From the IMG/VR virus record IMGVR_UViG_3300006929_000024, positions 1 to 50,898 of that record: a stretch of 50,898 bases of DNA. One strand, 5' to 3'. This document shows, piece after piece, positions 8,345 through 15,520 of this stretch. Position 1 is the first letter of the stretch. The number at the start of each line of letters is the position of its first letter. The DNA comes from a virus. A program made the position numbers and the translations under genes. The notes under the pieces are model-generated. The model worked only from the letters and a program-made list of their open reading frames with translations, had not been told where the DNA came from and made no database searches.

Positions 8345-9905
8345 AATATTTGGACCTCCTGGAACAGGAAAGACGCATACTTTAGTGGAAAGAGTTTTAA
8401 AAGGACATCTAAAAAGAGGTGTTAAACCTATTGATATTGCTTTTATATCTTTTACAAACAAAGCAGTAAACACAGCAGTGGATAGAGCACTAAAAGCATT
8501 TCCACAATATGACACAGATGACTTTGCAAGATTTAAAACATTACATAAATTTTGTAGAAGATATTTTGAAGAAGAAGTATTTGATCCTAAAGCTTGTATG
8601 TTAGATTATGCACTTCAAGCAAAGATAATAAAAACATCTGACAAAAGATTATCTGATGATAATTTTACATATAAAGATTGGTCATTAGGTGTGTACGACA
8701 AGTCACGAAACATGATGGACGATCCTGTAAAAATATATAAAAAAGAACAAAACAAAATGGATAGTTTAGATGTGTATCTACGTAAAATAGATACTTACAA
8801 TCATTACAAAAAAGATTCTTTTATAGATTTTACAGATATGATTGAACGTACAATTGATGAGGTAGACTTTCCGCAGCTCGAGGTTTTGATATTAGATGAA
8901 GCACAGGACTTTACACCATTACAATGGAGTGTGTTGTATAAACTAGCTCAAAGTGCAAAAAGAATATATTTAGCTGGTGATGACGACCAAGGTATATATA
9001 AATTTAATGGTAGCGATCCTAAGTATTTCACAACTTATTTTCCTGGCAGAAAAGTAATCTTGCGACAAACAAGAAGATTTGGTGAAGCTATACATCATTT
9101 TAGTCAAGTAATACGAAGAGGTATATTAGATAGTATAGAAAAAGATTATGAACATTTACAAAAGGATGGATACGTAAAACGCTATCTTAATTTTGCAGAA
9201 ATACCTGTAGGAGAATTACCAGGTACTTGGTACATACTAGGTAGGGTAAATACTACAGTAAATGAGTTACGATTAAGTGCAAAAGAAGCTGGCTTGTATT
9301 TTGCTGATAACAGAGGTAATAAATCTTTTGATATAAAACAATGGAGAGCTATCAAAGCTTGGACTCGTATAGCAAAAGGTAAAGATATATCTAAACAAGA
9401 AGCAGAAAACATGATGAAGTTTATAAGAGAAATAAAAGATCATAGCTACAGACGAATGGGTTTTTGGATTGAGTTACCTGAAACACAAACATATGACTTT
9501 GATGGCTTATGTGATTGGTGTGGTTTAAATTTAAGTGATGAAGCTGCAACAAAAGCTTGGTGGGAAATATTGCAAAGAAACTTTACACCAAGTCAAACAG
9601 AATATTTTTTACGTTTACTACAAAGATATGGTCAAAAAACTTTAGATGATGACCCACAAATAATTATAGATACGATACATAGTGTTAAAGGTGGTGAGGC
9701 TAACAATGTAGTTTTGTATAGCAAAACAAATTGGCCTGCATCTTACATAAATAAAAAAGATGCCAAAGACAAGAGTGATGAGAAAAGAGTCTATTACACA
9801 GGAGCCACGAGAGCCAGAGATACTTTACATATACTATCTAGTAATTATAGGTATAATTATCCGATAGGTGAAGATTATTTAATTTATTTAAGGGAGAAAA
9901 AATAA
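8280..9905 (+). CDS. UvrD/Rep-like superfamily 1 DNA helicase
   Basis: Walker A GPPGTGKT (residues 25-32 from this start), motif Ia FISFTNKAV, motif II DEAQDF (206-211), motif III AGDDDQGIYKFNG, motif IV RQTRRFG and a C-terminal block TIHSVKGGEA...VYYTGATRARD (motifs V/VI) identify an SF1A helicase. It should unwind DNA 3'-5' at forks or during repair. It overlaps the primase gene by about 65 nt. GTG at 8271 and ATG at 8280 or 8283 are all possible starts, none with a strong SD. The stop shares its last base with the next ATG (TAATG). Confidence 0.92.
   Translation: MMNTTKSSELQKHKALYQKTIKIFGPPGTGKTHTLVERVLKGHLKRGVKPIDIAFISFTNKAVNTAVDRALKAFPQYDTDDFARFKTLHKFCRRYFEEEVFDPKACMLDYALQAKIIKTSDKRLSDDNFTYKDWSLGVYDKSRNMMDDPVKIYKKEQNKMDSLDVYLRKIDTYNHYKKDSFIDFTDMIERTIDEVDFPQLEVLILDEAQDFTPLQWSVLYKLAQSAKRIYLAGDDDQGIYKFNGSDPKYFTTYFPGRKVILRQTRRFGEAIHHFSQVIRRGILDSIEKDYEHLQKDGYVKRYLNFAEIPVGELPGTWYILGRVNTTVNELRLSAKEAGLYFADNRGNKSFDIKQWRAIKAWTRIAKGKDISKQEAENMMKFIREIKDHSYRRMGFWIELPETQTYDFDGLCDWCGLNLSDEAATKAWWEILQRNFTPSQTEYFLRLLQRYGQKTLDDDPQIIIDTIHSVKGGEANNVVLYSKTNWPASYINKKDAKDKSDEKRVYYTGATRARDTLHILSSNYRYNYPIGEDYLIYLREKK
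9857..9867. promoter_or_regulatory. One-mismatch copy of the TTATCNGATAA palindrome after a TATAAT
   Basis: Within the last codons of the helicase gene, TATAAT (9852-9857) runs directly into TTATCCGATAG. This is the same arrangement as at 17697-17712. No -35 box at normal spacing was found, so this may be chance inside a coding region, or a weak internal promoter for the small genes that follow. Confidence 0.25.
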
Positions 9906-9973
9906 TGGAGTTTATTATAGCATATACACTTATATATACATTTATTGGCTTACAAAATGCTGGAATAATATAA
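9905..9973 (+). CDS. 22-aa hydrophobic microprotein
   Basis: This tiny reading frame starts on the last base of the helicase stop codon (TAATG) and ends with another TAATG shared with the next small gene. The product is almost entirely hydrophobic and aromatic (FIIAYTLIYTFIGL core) and could be a single membrane helix. The stop/start chaining suggests it is translated by coupling. It has no SD of its own. Function unknown. Confidence 0.4.
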   Translation: MEFIIAYTLIYTFIGLQNAGII

Positions 9974-10152
9974 TGCACAAGTATGAGATAAATTTAAAAA
10001 TGGAGTTTAAAACTAGACCTTCAAAAATTGAAGTAGAACATAAACTTTTTGATATTTTAAAAAATGGCTTTACTTTGCGTACTGCTGAAGAAGCTGATGA
10101 TTATGTTAAACGTAAAACTTTAAAGGAGAAAAATGAAAGAAAAATTAAGTAA
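9973..10152 (+). CDS. Small charged hypothetical protein (59 aa)
   Basis: It begins on the final A of the preceding microprotein's stop codon and ends 20 nt inside the DUF3310 gene. It is rich in Lys/Glu with a central LFDILKNGFTLRTAEEADDYVKRK helix-like stretch. No family was recognised. Support comes from the translationally coupled layout and lack of any other gene in the gap. Confidence 0.5.
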   Translation: MHKYEINLKMEFKTRPSKIEVEHKLFDILKNGFTLRTAEEADDYVKRKTLKEKNERKIK

Positions 10153-10462
10153 AACATTAGTTGAGTTTTTTGAGAAAAATAAAAATATACCCAAAGAAAC
10201 TGTAGAAGAGTTTCAATTAGTATTGAAAAAAGTATATGACAATACTCCCGATGATAATGAAGATAATTTGTGGGACAAAGGTGGAGATCATTATAAAGAT
10301 TTTAAGATACAACCTTCTCAGTTTATTAATGAAAACGATTTAGGGTTTGCTGAAGGTAATGTTATTAAGTATATATGTAGGCATGCAAAGAAGGACAAGA
10401 AAAAAGATATACTGAAAGCTATACATTATTGTGAAATGATAATTGACCGAGATTATGAGTAA
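10133..10462 (+). CDS. DUF3310 family protein
   Basis: The C-terminal half (DHYKDFKIQPSQFINENDLGFAEGNVIKYICRHAKKDKKKDILKAIHY, quoted in part) matches the DUF3310 signature: HY-x-x-x-x-IQP followed by N-x-L-x-F-x-x-GN-V/I-KY-I-x-R and a closing helix. These proteins are common in phage nucleotide/replication modules and sometimes annotated as nucleotide-kinase-like, but their reaction is not established. An AAAGGAG SD lies 6 nt before the ATG. The N-terminal 45 residues are an acidic extension. Confidence 0.85.
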   Translation: MKEKLSKTLVEFFEKNKNIPKETVEEFQLVLKKVYDNTPDDNEDNLWDKGGDHYKDFKIQPSQFINENDLGFAEGNVIKYICRHAKKDKKKDILKAIHYCEMIIDRDYE

Positions 10463-10565
10463 AAAACAAGGTACAATCATAAGCAAAACATTTTTACAGG
10501 CACTCACAGGCCATTTAAACGACTTTTTATTTCAAATACAGACTCACAGGGGGTTTCATGGCTAA
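10455..10565 (+). CDS. Possible 36-aa peptide bridging DUF3310 and DNA polymerase
   Basis: A short frame overlaps the DUF3310 stop by 8 nt and the polymerase start by 8 nt, filling the only gap in this operon. The product is a short basic/hydrophobic peptide. No SD or family match was seen, and the same bases also hold two ACTCACAGG words (10503 and 10542 areas). It may only be the polymerase leader. Confidence 0.25.
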   Translation: MSKKQGTIISKTFLQALTGHLNDFLFQIQTHRGFHG

Positions 10566-12432
10566 CTTACAGCTGGTTTTTAACTATAAGAAGAATATTT
10601 GGTCTGCACCAGTAGAATATAAGGATTTGACCTATGCAAAAGAGATAGCTATAGATCTTGAGACTAGAGATGATGGTATTAATGAAGGACTTGGTGCTGG
10701 TTGGGCTATGGGTAAGGGTAAGATAGTTGGTTTTGCTGTAGCTACTGAGGGTTGGCAAGGTTATTATCCTATGGATCATTTTGGTGGTGGTAACTTAATT
10801 AAAGAACAAGTATTAGATTACATGAAAACTGTATGTGCATTACCCTGTCGTAAGATATTTCATAATGCACCATATGATGTAGGGTGGTTACGATCCTATG
10901 GAATAGAAGTCAAAGGTGAGATAGTTGATACTATGGTTGCAGGAGCTTTGATAGATGAGAATAGATATACTTATAGATTAAACGCATTAGCTAAAGATTA
11001 TCTTGGTGAGATAAAGTCAGAGATAGATTTGAATGAAGCTGCAAAAGCACACGGGGTTGATCCGAAAGCTGAGATGTGGAAGTTGCCAGCCGAACATGTT
11101 GGACATTATGCGGAACAAGATGCACGACTCACGTATCTTTTGTGGCAACAGTTTAAACACATAATAAGTAAAGAAAGTTTAGAAACAGTATGGGAGTTAG
11201 AAAGAAACTTACTTCCTACACTCATAGATATGCGAATGAAGGGTGTACGTGTTGATGTAGAACGAGCAGCATTTTTACGAGCAAACTTTGCAAAGAAAGA
11301 AAAAGAGTTGTTATTAAATATAAATAAAATGATTGGTAAAGATATTGATATTTGGGCAGCTCGACAAATAGCTTGGGCGTTTGATAAATTAGGTATTGAC
11401 TATCCAAGAACAGAAAAGTCAAAAGAGCCTAGCTTTACACAAAATTGGTTATCAAACAATGAACATGAGTTTAGTAAGTTAATTGTAAAGACAAGAGAGA
11501 TAAACAAATTTCATAATACATTTTTATCTAGTATAATGAAATACGAACACAATGGTCGGATTTATGGTGAAATTAACCAACTGAGGTCTGATAATGGTGG
11601 TACTGTTTCTGGCAGGTTATCAATGTCGAATCCAAATCTCCAACAACTACCTGCTAGAAACAAAGATTTTGGTCCATTGATAAGAGGTCTGTTTTTACCA
11701 GAAGAAAAATGTGAATGGGGTAGTTTTGATTACTCTCAACAGGAACCTAGACTGGTGGTACATTATGCTAGTAGTATTGGTGAAGGTTATGAAGGTAGTC
11801 AAGAACTTGTAGAATCTTATGCAAATGCAGATGCCGACTTTCATCAAACAGTAGCAGACATTTGTGGTATTGGTCGTAAACAAGCAAAGACCATCGGACT
11901 TGGGTTGATGTATGGTATGGGTAAACATAAACTGTCAAATATGTTAGGTCTTGAATATGATGAAGCTATAGCTTTAATAACTAAGTACAATACGAAAGTA
12001 CCTTTTGTTAAGCAGCTATCAGATAGATGTATGCGTAAAGCAAATGAAACTGGTGTCATACGAACAAAGAAAGGTCGTAAATGTCGTTTTAATATGTGGG
12101 AGCCAAAAGATTTTGGAGTATACACACCAGAAAAGTTTGATAACGCAGTAGCTAAATATGGCAGAAATAACATAAAAAGATGTTATACCTACAAAGCTTT
12201 GAACAGATTAATACAAGGTAGTGCAGCTGATCAAACAAAAGCAGCAGTTGTTGCATGTAAAGAAGAACTAGGGTTACAACCGATGTTACAGATTCACGAT
12301 GAACTATGTTTTAACGTAGAAAATAAAAGCCAGATAGAAAAGATAAAGAAAACGATGGAGAACTGTATGAAGCTAAATGTACCTAGTGTAGTAGATGTAG
12401 CCATAGGAAAAAACTTTGGTGAAGCAGTATAA
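10558..12432 (+). CDS. polA: Family A DNA polymerase with 3'-5' exonuclease domain
   Basis: Exonuclease motifs: AIDLET (D33, E35), HNAPYDVGW, and YAEQDARLTYLLW. Polymerase motifs: A with FDYSQQEPR (D391), B (O-helix) RKQAKTIGLGLMYG, and C IHDE (580-582). It is T7-like in size (624 aa) and lacks a 5' nuclease domain. The O-helix residue equivalent to E. coli Phe762 is Leu448. In marine phages this position varies between Phe, Tyr and Leu and has been linked to lifestyle. It is the replicative polymerase. The SD is an AGGGGG just upstream. Confidence 0.96.
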   Translation: MANLQLVFNYKKNIWSAPVEYKDLTYAKEIAIDLETRDDGINEGLGAGWAMGKGKIVGFAVATEGWQGYYPMDHFGGGNLIKEQVLDYMKTVCALPCRKIFHNAPYDVGWLRSYGIEVKGEIVDTMVAGALIDENRYTYRLNALAKDYLGEIKSEIDLNEAAKAHGVDPKAEMWKLPAEHVGHYAEQDARLTYLLWQQFKHIISKESLETVWELERNLLPTLIDMRMKGVRVDVERAAFLRANFAKKEKELLLNINKMIGKDIDIWAARQIAWAFDKLGIDYPRTEKSKEPSFTQNWLSNNEHEFSKLIVKTREINKFHNTFLSSIMKYEHNGRIYGEINQLRSDNGGTVSGRLSMSNPNLQQLPARNKDFGPLIRGLFLPEEKCEWGSFDYSQQEPRLVVHYASSIGEGYEGSQELVESYANADADFHQTVADICGIGRKQAKTIGLGLMYGMGKHKLSNMLGLEYDEAIALITKYNTKVPFVKQLSDRCMRKANETGVIRTKKGRKCRFNMWEPKDFGVYTPEKFDNAVAKYGRNNIKRCYTYKALNRLIQGSAADQTKAAVVACKEELGLQPMLQIHDELCFNVENKSQIEKIKKTMENCMKLNVPSVVDVAIGKNFGEAV

Positions 12433-12437
12433 AGGTG

Positions 12438-12466
12438 TTGACTTATCCGATAAACTGGGATAATCT
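12438..12466 (+). promoter_or_regulatory. Promoter with TTATCCGATAA palindrome in the spacer
   Basis: The -35 TTGACT (12438-12443) runs directly into the 11-bp palindrome TTATC-C-GATAA (12443-12453). The -10 could be TAATCT (12461-12466, 17-nt spacer) or GATAAT (12459-12464, 15-nt spacer). It starts the small-gene operon 12533-15182. A protein bound at the palindrome would block sigma70 contact with the -35/spacer. Confidence 0.6.
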
Positions 12467-12532
12467 TTTTATATGGGTGGCACTCCAATTTATAATTATT
12501 CACAATGCCACCCACAACTTGGAGAAAGAAAC

Positions 12533-12796
12533 ATGAAACAGAAAAGAAAAATAAGATCATTTAAGAACTCAGACTGGTTAATGGTAACACCACAACATGT
12601 AAAGTTACACATAATGAGAATAACAACTTCATACTGGTATAACCCTAAAAACAAGATTACAATTAGAATACCATTAGAAGAAACACATCATATTATGATT
12701 GGTAAACATGGATACAAAGCAGCTGATGAATTGTTAATGACAGAAGAGTCTAAGAAAAAGAACTGGTCGTTATTAAAACCATTGAAGGTGGCGTAA
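12533..12796 (+). CDS. Hypothetical basic protein (87 aa)
   Basis: The ATG at 12533 follows a GGAG SD (12521-12524). The longer frame from 12473 would start upstream of the SD and inside the likely leader. The product is basic, with SYWYNPKNKITIRIPLEETHHIMIGKHGY in the middle, which looks like a small beta-rich fold. No family was recognised. It is the first gene after the palindrome promoter. Confidence 0.65.
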   Translation: MKQKRKIRSFKNSDWLMVTPQHVKLHIMRITTSYWYNPKNKITIRIPLEETHHIMIGKHGYKAADELLMTEESKKKNWSLLKPLKVA

Positions 12797-12951
12797 TGAA
12801 ATTAACAGAAAAACAAATGATCTCTATACTTAAAAATAACTTAATAGAAACTTGTTCAAAAGAAGAAAAGACACAAATATTTAATTTTGCTTTTGGTGAA
12901 GAGTTTATGAAGTCAAAAGACAAAGGAAGGTTGAAGGTATATCGTGAGTAA
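12796..12951 (+). CDS. Small hypothetical protein (51 aa)
   Basis: The start overlaps the previous stop (TAATG) and the end overlaps the next GTG by 8 nt. It is a helical, charged protein (LTEKQMISILKNNLIETCSKEE). There is no family match. The tight coupling on both sides and codon use like its neighbours support it as a real gene. Confidence 0.6.
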   Translation: MKLTEKQMISILKNNLIETCSKEEKTQIFNFAFGEEFMKSKDKGRLKVYRE

Positions 12952-13168
12952 AATTAAAAACTTTTTAATGGAAGTAGAAGAAGAGTTTTATGATATTGCA
13001 GAAGAAGATTGTTATGATGATGCTTTAAATCATATTGAACGTAAGTTTGGCACTATGGCAAGAGAGCATTGTGAATCTTTAATAAAAGAAAACCCTTATC
13101 TTGGTAATGAACCAAGTAAGGTGGTAAATTGTATGATGAAGGAAAATTTACGTCATGACGAAAGCTAA
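12944..13168 (+). CDS. Small acidic hypothetical protein, GTG start (74 aa)
   Basis: GTG at 12944 is preceded by GAAGG at normal distance. The protein is strongly acidic in its first half (EVEEEFYDIAEEDCYDDAL), a composition seen in early phage inhibitors and DNA mimics. That resemblance is only compositional. It overlaps the PP-loop gene by 14 nt. Confidence 0.65.
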   Translation: MSKIKNFLMEVEEEFYDIAEEDCYDDALNHIERKFGTMAREHCESLIKENPYLGNEPSKVVNCMMKENLRHDES

Positions 13169-14027
13169 AGAACTTATACGCAGAACCGATAGAGTGTCAG
13201 GTTTCGACCTAGATACTCCAGGTTGTATTAGTTTTTCTGGTGGTAGAACATCAGGATATATGCTACGTCAAATATTAGATTTTTATGACAATAAGTTGCC
13301 AGAGGATGTAAAAGTTGTTTTTTCGAATACTGGCAAAGAAATGCACGAAACATTAGATTTTGTACGAGATTGTGAAGTAAACTGGGATGTCAAGATCCAT
13401 TGGATTGAGTGGGATGAGGAGAATAAAGTTATAGAAGTAAACCATAACTCCGCATCACGAAACGGGGAGCCTTACGATAAACTAATTACAAAAAGAAAGT
13501 TTTTACCTAATCCAGTAACAAGATACTGTACCTCTGAACTAAAAATAAAACCTATGAAAGATTTTATGATGTCGAAGGGACATAATTATTGGGTAAACTA
13601 TGTTGGTCTACGTTACGATGAACCACATAGAGTAGCAAGATTATCACGAGCCAAGGACAAAGAAAGATGGGACAGTGAAGCACCATTGCATATAGAAAAG
13701 AAATCAGTAAGGGATGTAGCTGCGTTTTGGAAAAACAATAGCTTCGACCTTAAATTACCTGCTATCAATGGTAAAACACCATTAGGTAATTGTGATTTAT
13801 GTTTCTTGAAGGGTAAGAATACCATCATGAATATTATGAAAAACTACCCAGAAAAAGCACAATGGTGGATGGATCAAGAAAAAAAGCAGCTCGGAACCAA
13901 GTCAAAAGATGGATTTAAATTTAGACACGATAGACCAGATTATAAAACTTTGCTTGAAATAAGTAATAGCCAAATGGATTTGTTTGACTTTGATAAGTCA
14001 GATGACGTGTGTTTTTGTCATGATTAA
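13155..14027 (+). CDS. PP-loop ATP pyrophosphatase, PAPS reductase-like
   Basis: Residues 26-36 (SFSGGRTSGYM) form the SGGxxS PP-loop of the adenine-nucleotide alpha-hydrolase family, which activates substrates by adenylation. Cys-containing sites follow: RYCTSELKIKP, GNCDLCF and a terminal CFCHD (C286, C288). These could bind metal or carry sulfur. Phage members are usually labelled phosphoadenosine phosphosulfate reductase, but the surrounding replication genes suggest a nucleic-acid modification (for example thiolation) is at least as likely. The substrate is not known from sequence. Confidence 0.8.
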   Translation: MTKAKELIRRTDRVSGFDLDTPGCISFSGGRTSGYMLRQILDFYDNKLPEDVKVVFSNTGKEMHETLDFVRDCEVNWDVKIHWIEWDEENKVIEVNHNSASRNGEPYDKLITKRKFLPNPVTRYCTSELKIKPMKDFMMSKGHNYWVNYVGLRYDEPHRVARLSRAKDKERWDSEAPLHIEKKSVRDVAAFWKNNSFDLKLPAINGKTPLGNCDLCFLKGKNTIMNIMKNYPEKAQWWMDQEKKQLGTKSKDGFKFRHDRPDYKTLLEISNSQMDLFDFDKSDDVCFCHD

Positions 14028-14042
14028 TAAAAAGGAGAAAAT

Positions 14043-14249
14043 ATGGACAATAAAAATTGGAAAAGTATAACAGTCAACATAGATGATTACCATGCAGTAC
14101 GTGGTATATCACAAATGAAAAGCAGAAAACTTTCTGGGACTATTATAAAATTGATAAACGACTATATAAAAAATGTAGCAAAAGATAATAAAGAAGATTA
14201 TGATAAATTTAGAAAAAAATTAATTAAAATGTCAAAAAACGGAGGATAA
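14043..14249 (+). CDS. Ribbon-helix-helix-like small protein, candidate regulator
   Basis: Residues 6-38 (KSITVNIDDYHAVRGISQ followed by RKLSGTIIKLINDYI) fit the ribbon-helix-helix layout: a short beta strand, helix, turn with G, and second helix. The 68-aa size and basic C-terminus also fit. RHH proteins bind palindromes as dimers. It is encoded in the operon behind the TTATCCGATAA promoter at 12438, so autoregulation and control of the other palindrome promoters is a testable idea. An AAAGGAG SD precedes the ATG. Confidence 0.6.
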   Translation: MDNKNWKSITVNIDDYHAVRGISQMKSRKLSGTIIKLINDYIKNVAKDNKEDYDKFRKKLIKMSKNGG

Positions 14250-14250
14250 G

Positions 14251-14424
14251 ATGAAGTTAGTTAAAAAACACAAAATATGCGAACATTGTAAGGGTAATGG
14301 CTATCAAATTATTAGACAATTAGCTGGTATCATACAAACGCAAACATGTTTCTGGTGTAAAGGTGAAGGTTATACCGAAACTGTATATGAATGGGAAAAG
14401 GAAGAAGAACAAAAGTTAGCATGA
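14251..14424 (+). CDS. Small zinc protein with two CxxCxGxG motifs (DnaJ-type)
   Basis: A 57-aa protein with CEHCKGNGY (from C10) and CFWCKGEGY (from C33), i.e. one pair of DnaJ central-domain motifs that would hold a single zinc ion. The start has a strong SD (CGGAGGATAAG). In the SAR116 phage HMO-2011 a partial DnaJ central motif is reported fused to DNA polymerase; here it is free-standing in the small-gene operon. A role in protein-protein contacts or redox is possible. Confidence 0.75.
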   Translation: MKLVKKHKICEHCKGNGYQIIRQLAGIIQTQTCFWCKGEGYTETVYEWEKEEEQKLA

Positions 14425-14439
14425 AGCACGAATGACGAG

Positions 14440-14457
14440 CCAGTCATAAACTGGAGG
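14440..14457 (+). promoter_or_regulatory. Hairpin overlapping a Shine-Dalgarno (CCAGT-CATAA-ACTGG)
   Basis: A 5-bp stem (14440-14444 with 14450-14454) pairs with the first two bases of the GGAGG SD (14453-14457) for the gene at 14462. It could weakly limit translation of that gene. Confidence 0.3.
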
Positions 14458-14461
14458 TCAT

Positions 14462-14689
14462 ATGGAAGTAATAAATAAGAAAAAATTTTTAGCAGACTGT
14501 TTGCGTGTGCTAAATAAAAAACTGACTAAACAAGAATATCAACAGATTATTACTTTGTTGGAAGGTTTTTATCAGGGTGAAACTTACGGGTACGATAGTG
14601 GTTTTGACCCTGTTTTTTATGCAGATTTGCGTAATGAAAATTTACATGTCAAATACGACAATGTTGTACCATTAACAAGGAATAAGTAA
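14462..14689 (+). CDS. Hypothetical protein (75 aa)
   Basis: It has a GGAGG SD 4 nt upstream. The N-terminal 45 residues are helical (KKFLADCLRVLNKKLTKQEY), and the C-terminal part contains GYDSGFDPVFYADLR. There is no recognised family. It sits directly before a GTG-started gene in the same operon. Confidence 0.65.
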   Translation: MEVINKKKFLADCLRVLNKKLTKQEYQQIITLLEGFYQGETYGYDSGFDPVFYADLRNENLHVKYDNVVPLTRNK

Positions 14690-14690
14690 G

Positions 14691-15182
14691 GTGGCAGAGA
14701 AACAACAGTTTCAGCCACCTTCAACAGAATTTCTAATGCGTATGGGATATAGATTCTCACGCACTTTACTAAACCATGATAACTTATGTCCCGAAAATTA
14801 TTTGTGGAGAGCAGTAGTCGTAAATGCTTTGGAAGATTGTATGATTGTAAGAGGGGATCGTAAGTCGTCTACCTTTAAACAATCAGCTCACAACTGGATT
14901 ATTACAAACTGTAAAGACTTTGACATGGTTTGTAATTGGGCAATGTTAGATCCAGATGACGTAATAGCTGCTTACAAAAACGCACTTAAACAAAAAAATA
15001 TTAAGTTTACCATCAAACATGTTATGTGGAGTAAGTATAACAGTTTGTCCAGGTGCTCGAATCGGGAGCCAGAAAGTAGAAGAAAAAGATTATTAAAATG
15101 TGAAATGAAAAAAATTAGAAGTAAAGTTAAGGAAACATCAAATTATTTTGTATCTACAGTTTTTATTAATGTTGTGGCATAA
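14691..15182 (+). CDS. Conserved hypothetical protein of alphaproteobacterial phages (163 aa), GTG start
   Basis: The segment NYLWRAVVVNALEDCMIVRG followed by SAHNWIITNCKDFDMVC and AMLDPDDVIAAY matches a layout (AV-x-x-A-x-E-D ... A-x-x-W-x-x-x-x-D-F-x-x-VC ... A-x-x-D-P-D-x-V) I recall in many alphaproteobacterial phage and prophage hypothetical proteins. The function is unknown. The C-terminal 55 residues are strongly basic, so nucleic-acid contact is possible. GTG at 14691 follows TAAGG. It is the last gene before the non-coding stretch. Confidence 0.7.
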   Translation: MAEKQQFQPPSTEFLMRMGYRFSRTLLNHDNLCPENYLWRAVVVNALEDCMIVRGDRKSSTFKQSAHNWIITNCKDFDMVCNWAMLDPDDVIAAYKNALKQKNIKFTIKHVMWSKYNSLSRCSNREPESRRKRLLKCEMKKIRSKVKETSNYFVSTVFINVVA

Positions 15183-15219
15183 AAAAAGAGTGGCAAGACA
15201 CAAAAAAACTTGCCACTCT
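15181..15219 (-). terminator. 11-bp hairpin oriented as a leftward terminator
   Basis: AGAGTGGCAAG (15187-15197) pairs perfectly with CTTGCCACTCT (15209-15219) across an 11-nt A-rich loop. The A7 run at 15181-15187 becomes a T7 tract on the minus strand, so the canonical terminator direction is leftward. No T-tract follows on the plus strand. No leftward gene lies to its right, so it may stop antisense transcription or act as an RNA hairpin ending the upstream operon. Confidence 0.6.
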
Positions 15220-15232
15220 ATACCAAACGGAG

Positions 15233-15252
15233 TGATTGTGATAACACAATCA
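15233..15252. promoter_or_regulatory. 20-bp perfect dyad, 8-bp arms around ATAA
   Basis: TGATTGTG and CACAATCA are perfect inverted arms separated by ATAA. The size and symmetry are those of a dimeric operator. It lies between the leftward hairpin and the iteron region. An ACGGAG and a GTG codon overlap it, so it could also be a translational hairpin for a 37-codon frame (15238-15351), which I do not call as a gene. Confidence 0.5.
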
Positions 15253-15287
15253 TCTTATAAATATAGGTATTTGAAGGAGAAGTCAAT

Positions 15288-15362
15288 ATGTTTTTGCCAA
15301 AAAGTTGTTTGTACTATATGTTTCTATACAAACTTTTTTTTAAAAACATAAGTGTAAAATAG
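15288..15362 (+). CDS. Doubtful 24-aa peptide with good Shine-Dalgarno
   Basis: GAAGGAGA ends about 8 nt before an ATG opening a 24-codon hydrophobic/aromatic frame. This is the best-looking translation start in the non-coding stretch. It may be a real micropeptide or a relic. No other support was found. Confidence 0.25.
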   Translation: MFLPKSCLYYMFLYKLFFKNISVK

Positions 15363-15369
15363 GCAATAG

Positions 15370-15460
15370 TTTTGGGAAAACAGGAAAAACAGGAGAAAAC
15401 ATAGTGTTACAGAGAAATAGTTTTGGGAAAGTTTTGGGAATTTTGCATGTTTTTTGGGAA
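15370..15460. repeat. Four TTTTGGGAA iterons upstream of the small terminase gene
   Basis: Exact copies lie at 15370-15378, 15421-15429, 15432-15440 and 15452-15460, all in the same orientation. They are followed by a very AT-rich segment (15481-15515) directly before the small terminase start. Clustered same-strand iterons next to AT-rich DNA are typical of replication origins. The position next to the small terminase gene equally fits a pac site bound by that protein. Confidence 0.6.
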
Positions 15461-15520
15461 AAGAGAGGACTGTTTTGCAGAAAAATTTAAAAATATTTTA
15501 TTTTTTGTATAGAGATATAT

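Noticed and set aside
12473-12532. Upstream ATG giving a 107-aa form of the 12533 gene
   Set aside because: The SD lies downstream of it (12521-12524), and the extra N-terminus is translated from the promoter leader.
15050-15070. GAATCGGGAGCC word resembling a tRNA T-arm, also near 27650
   Set aside because: Both lie inside well-supported genes, and no acceptor stem or anticodon arm can be folded around them.
15148-15351. 67-codon frame across the leftward hairpin and dyad
   Set aside because: It overlaps the preceding gene, lacks an SD at its ATG and translates a perfect hairpin and dyad. A GTG at 15238 with ACGGAG remains a weak possibility.
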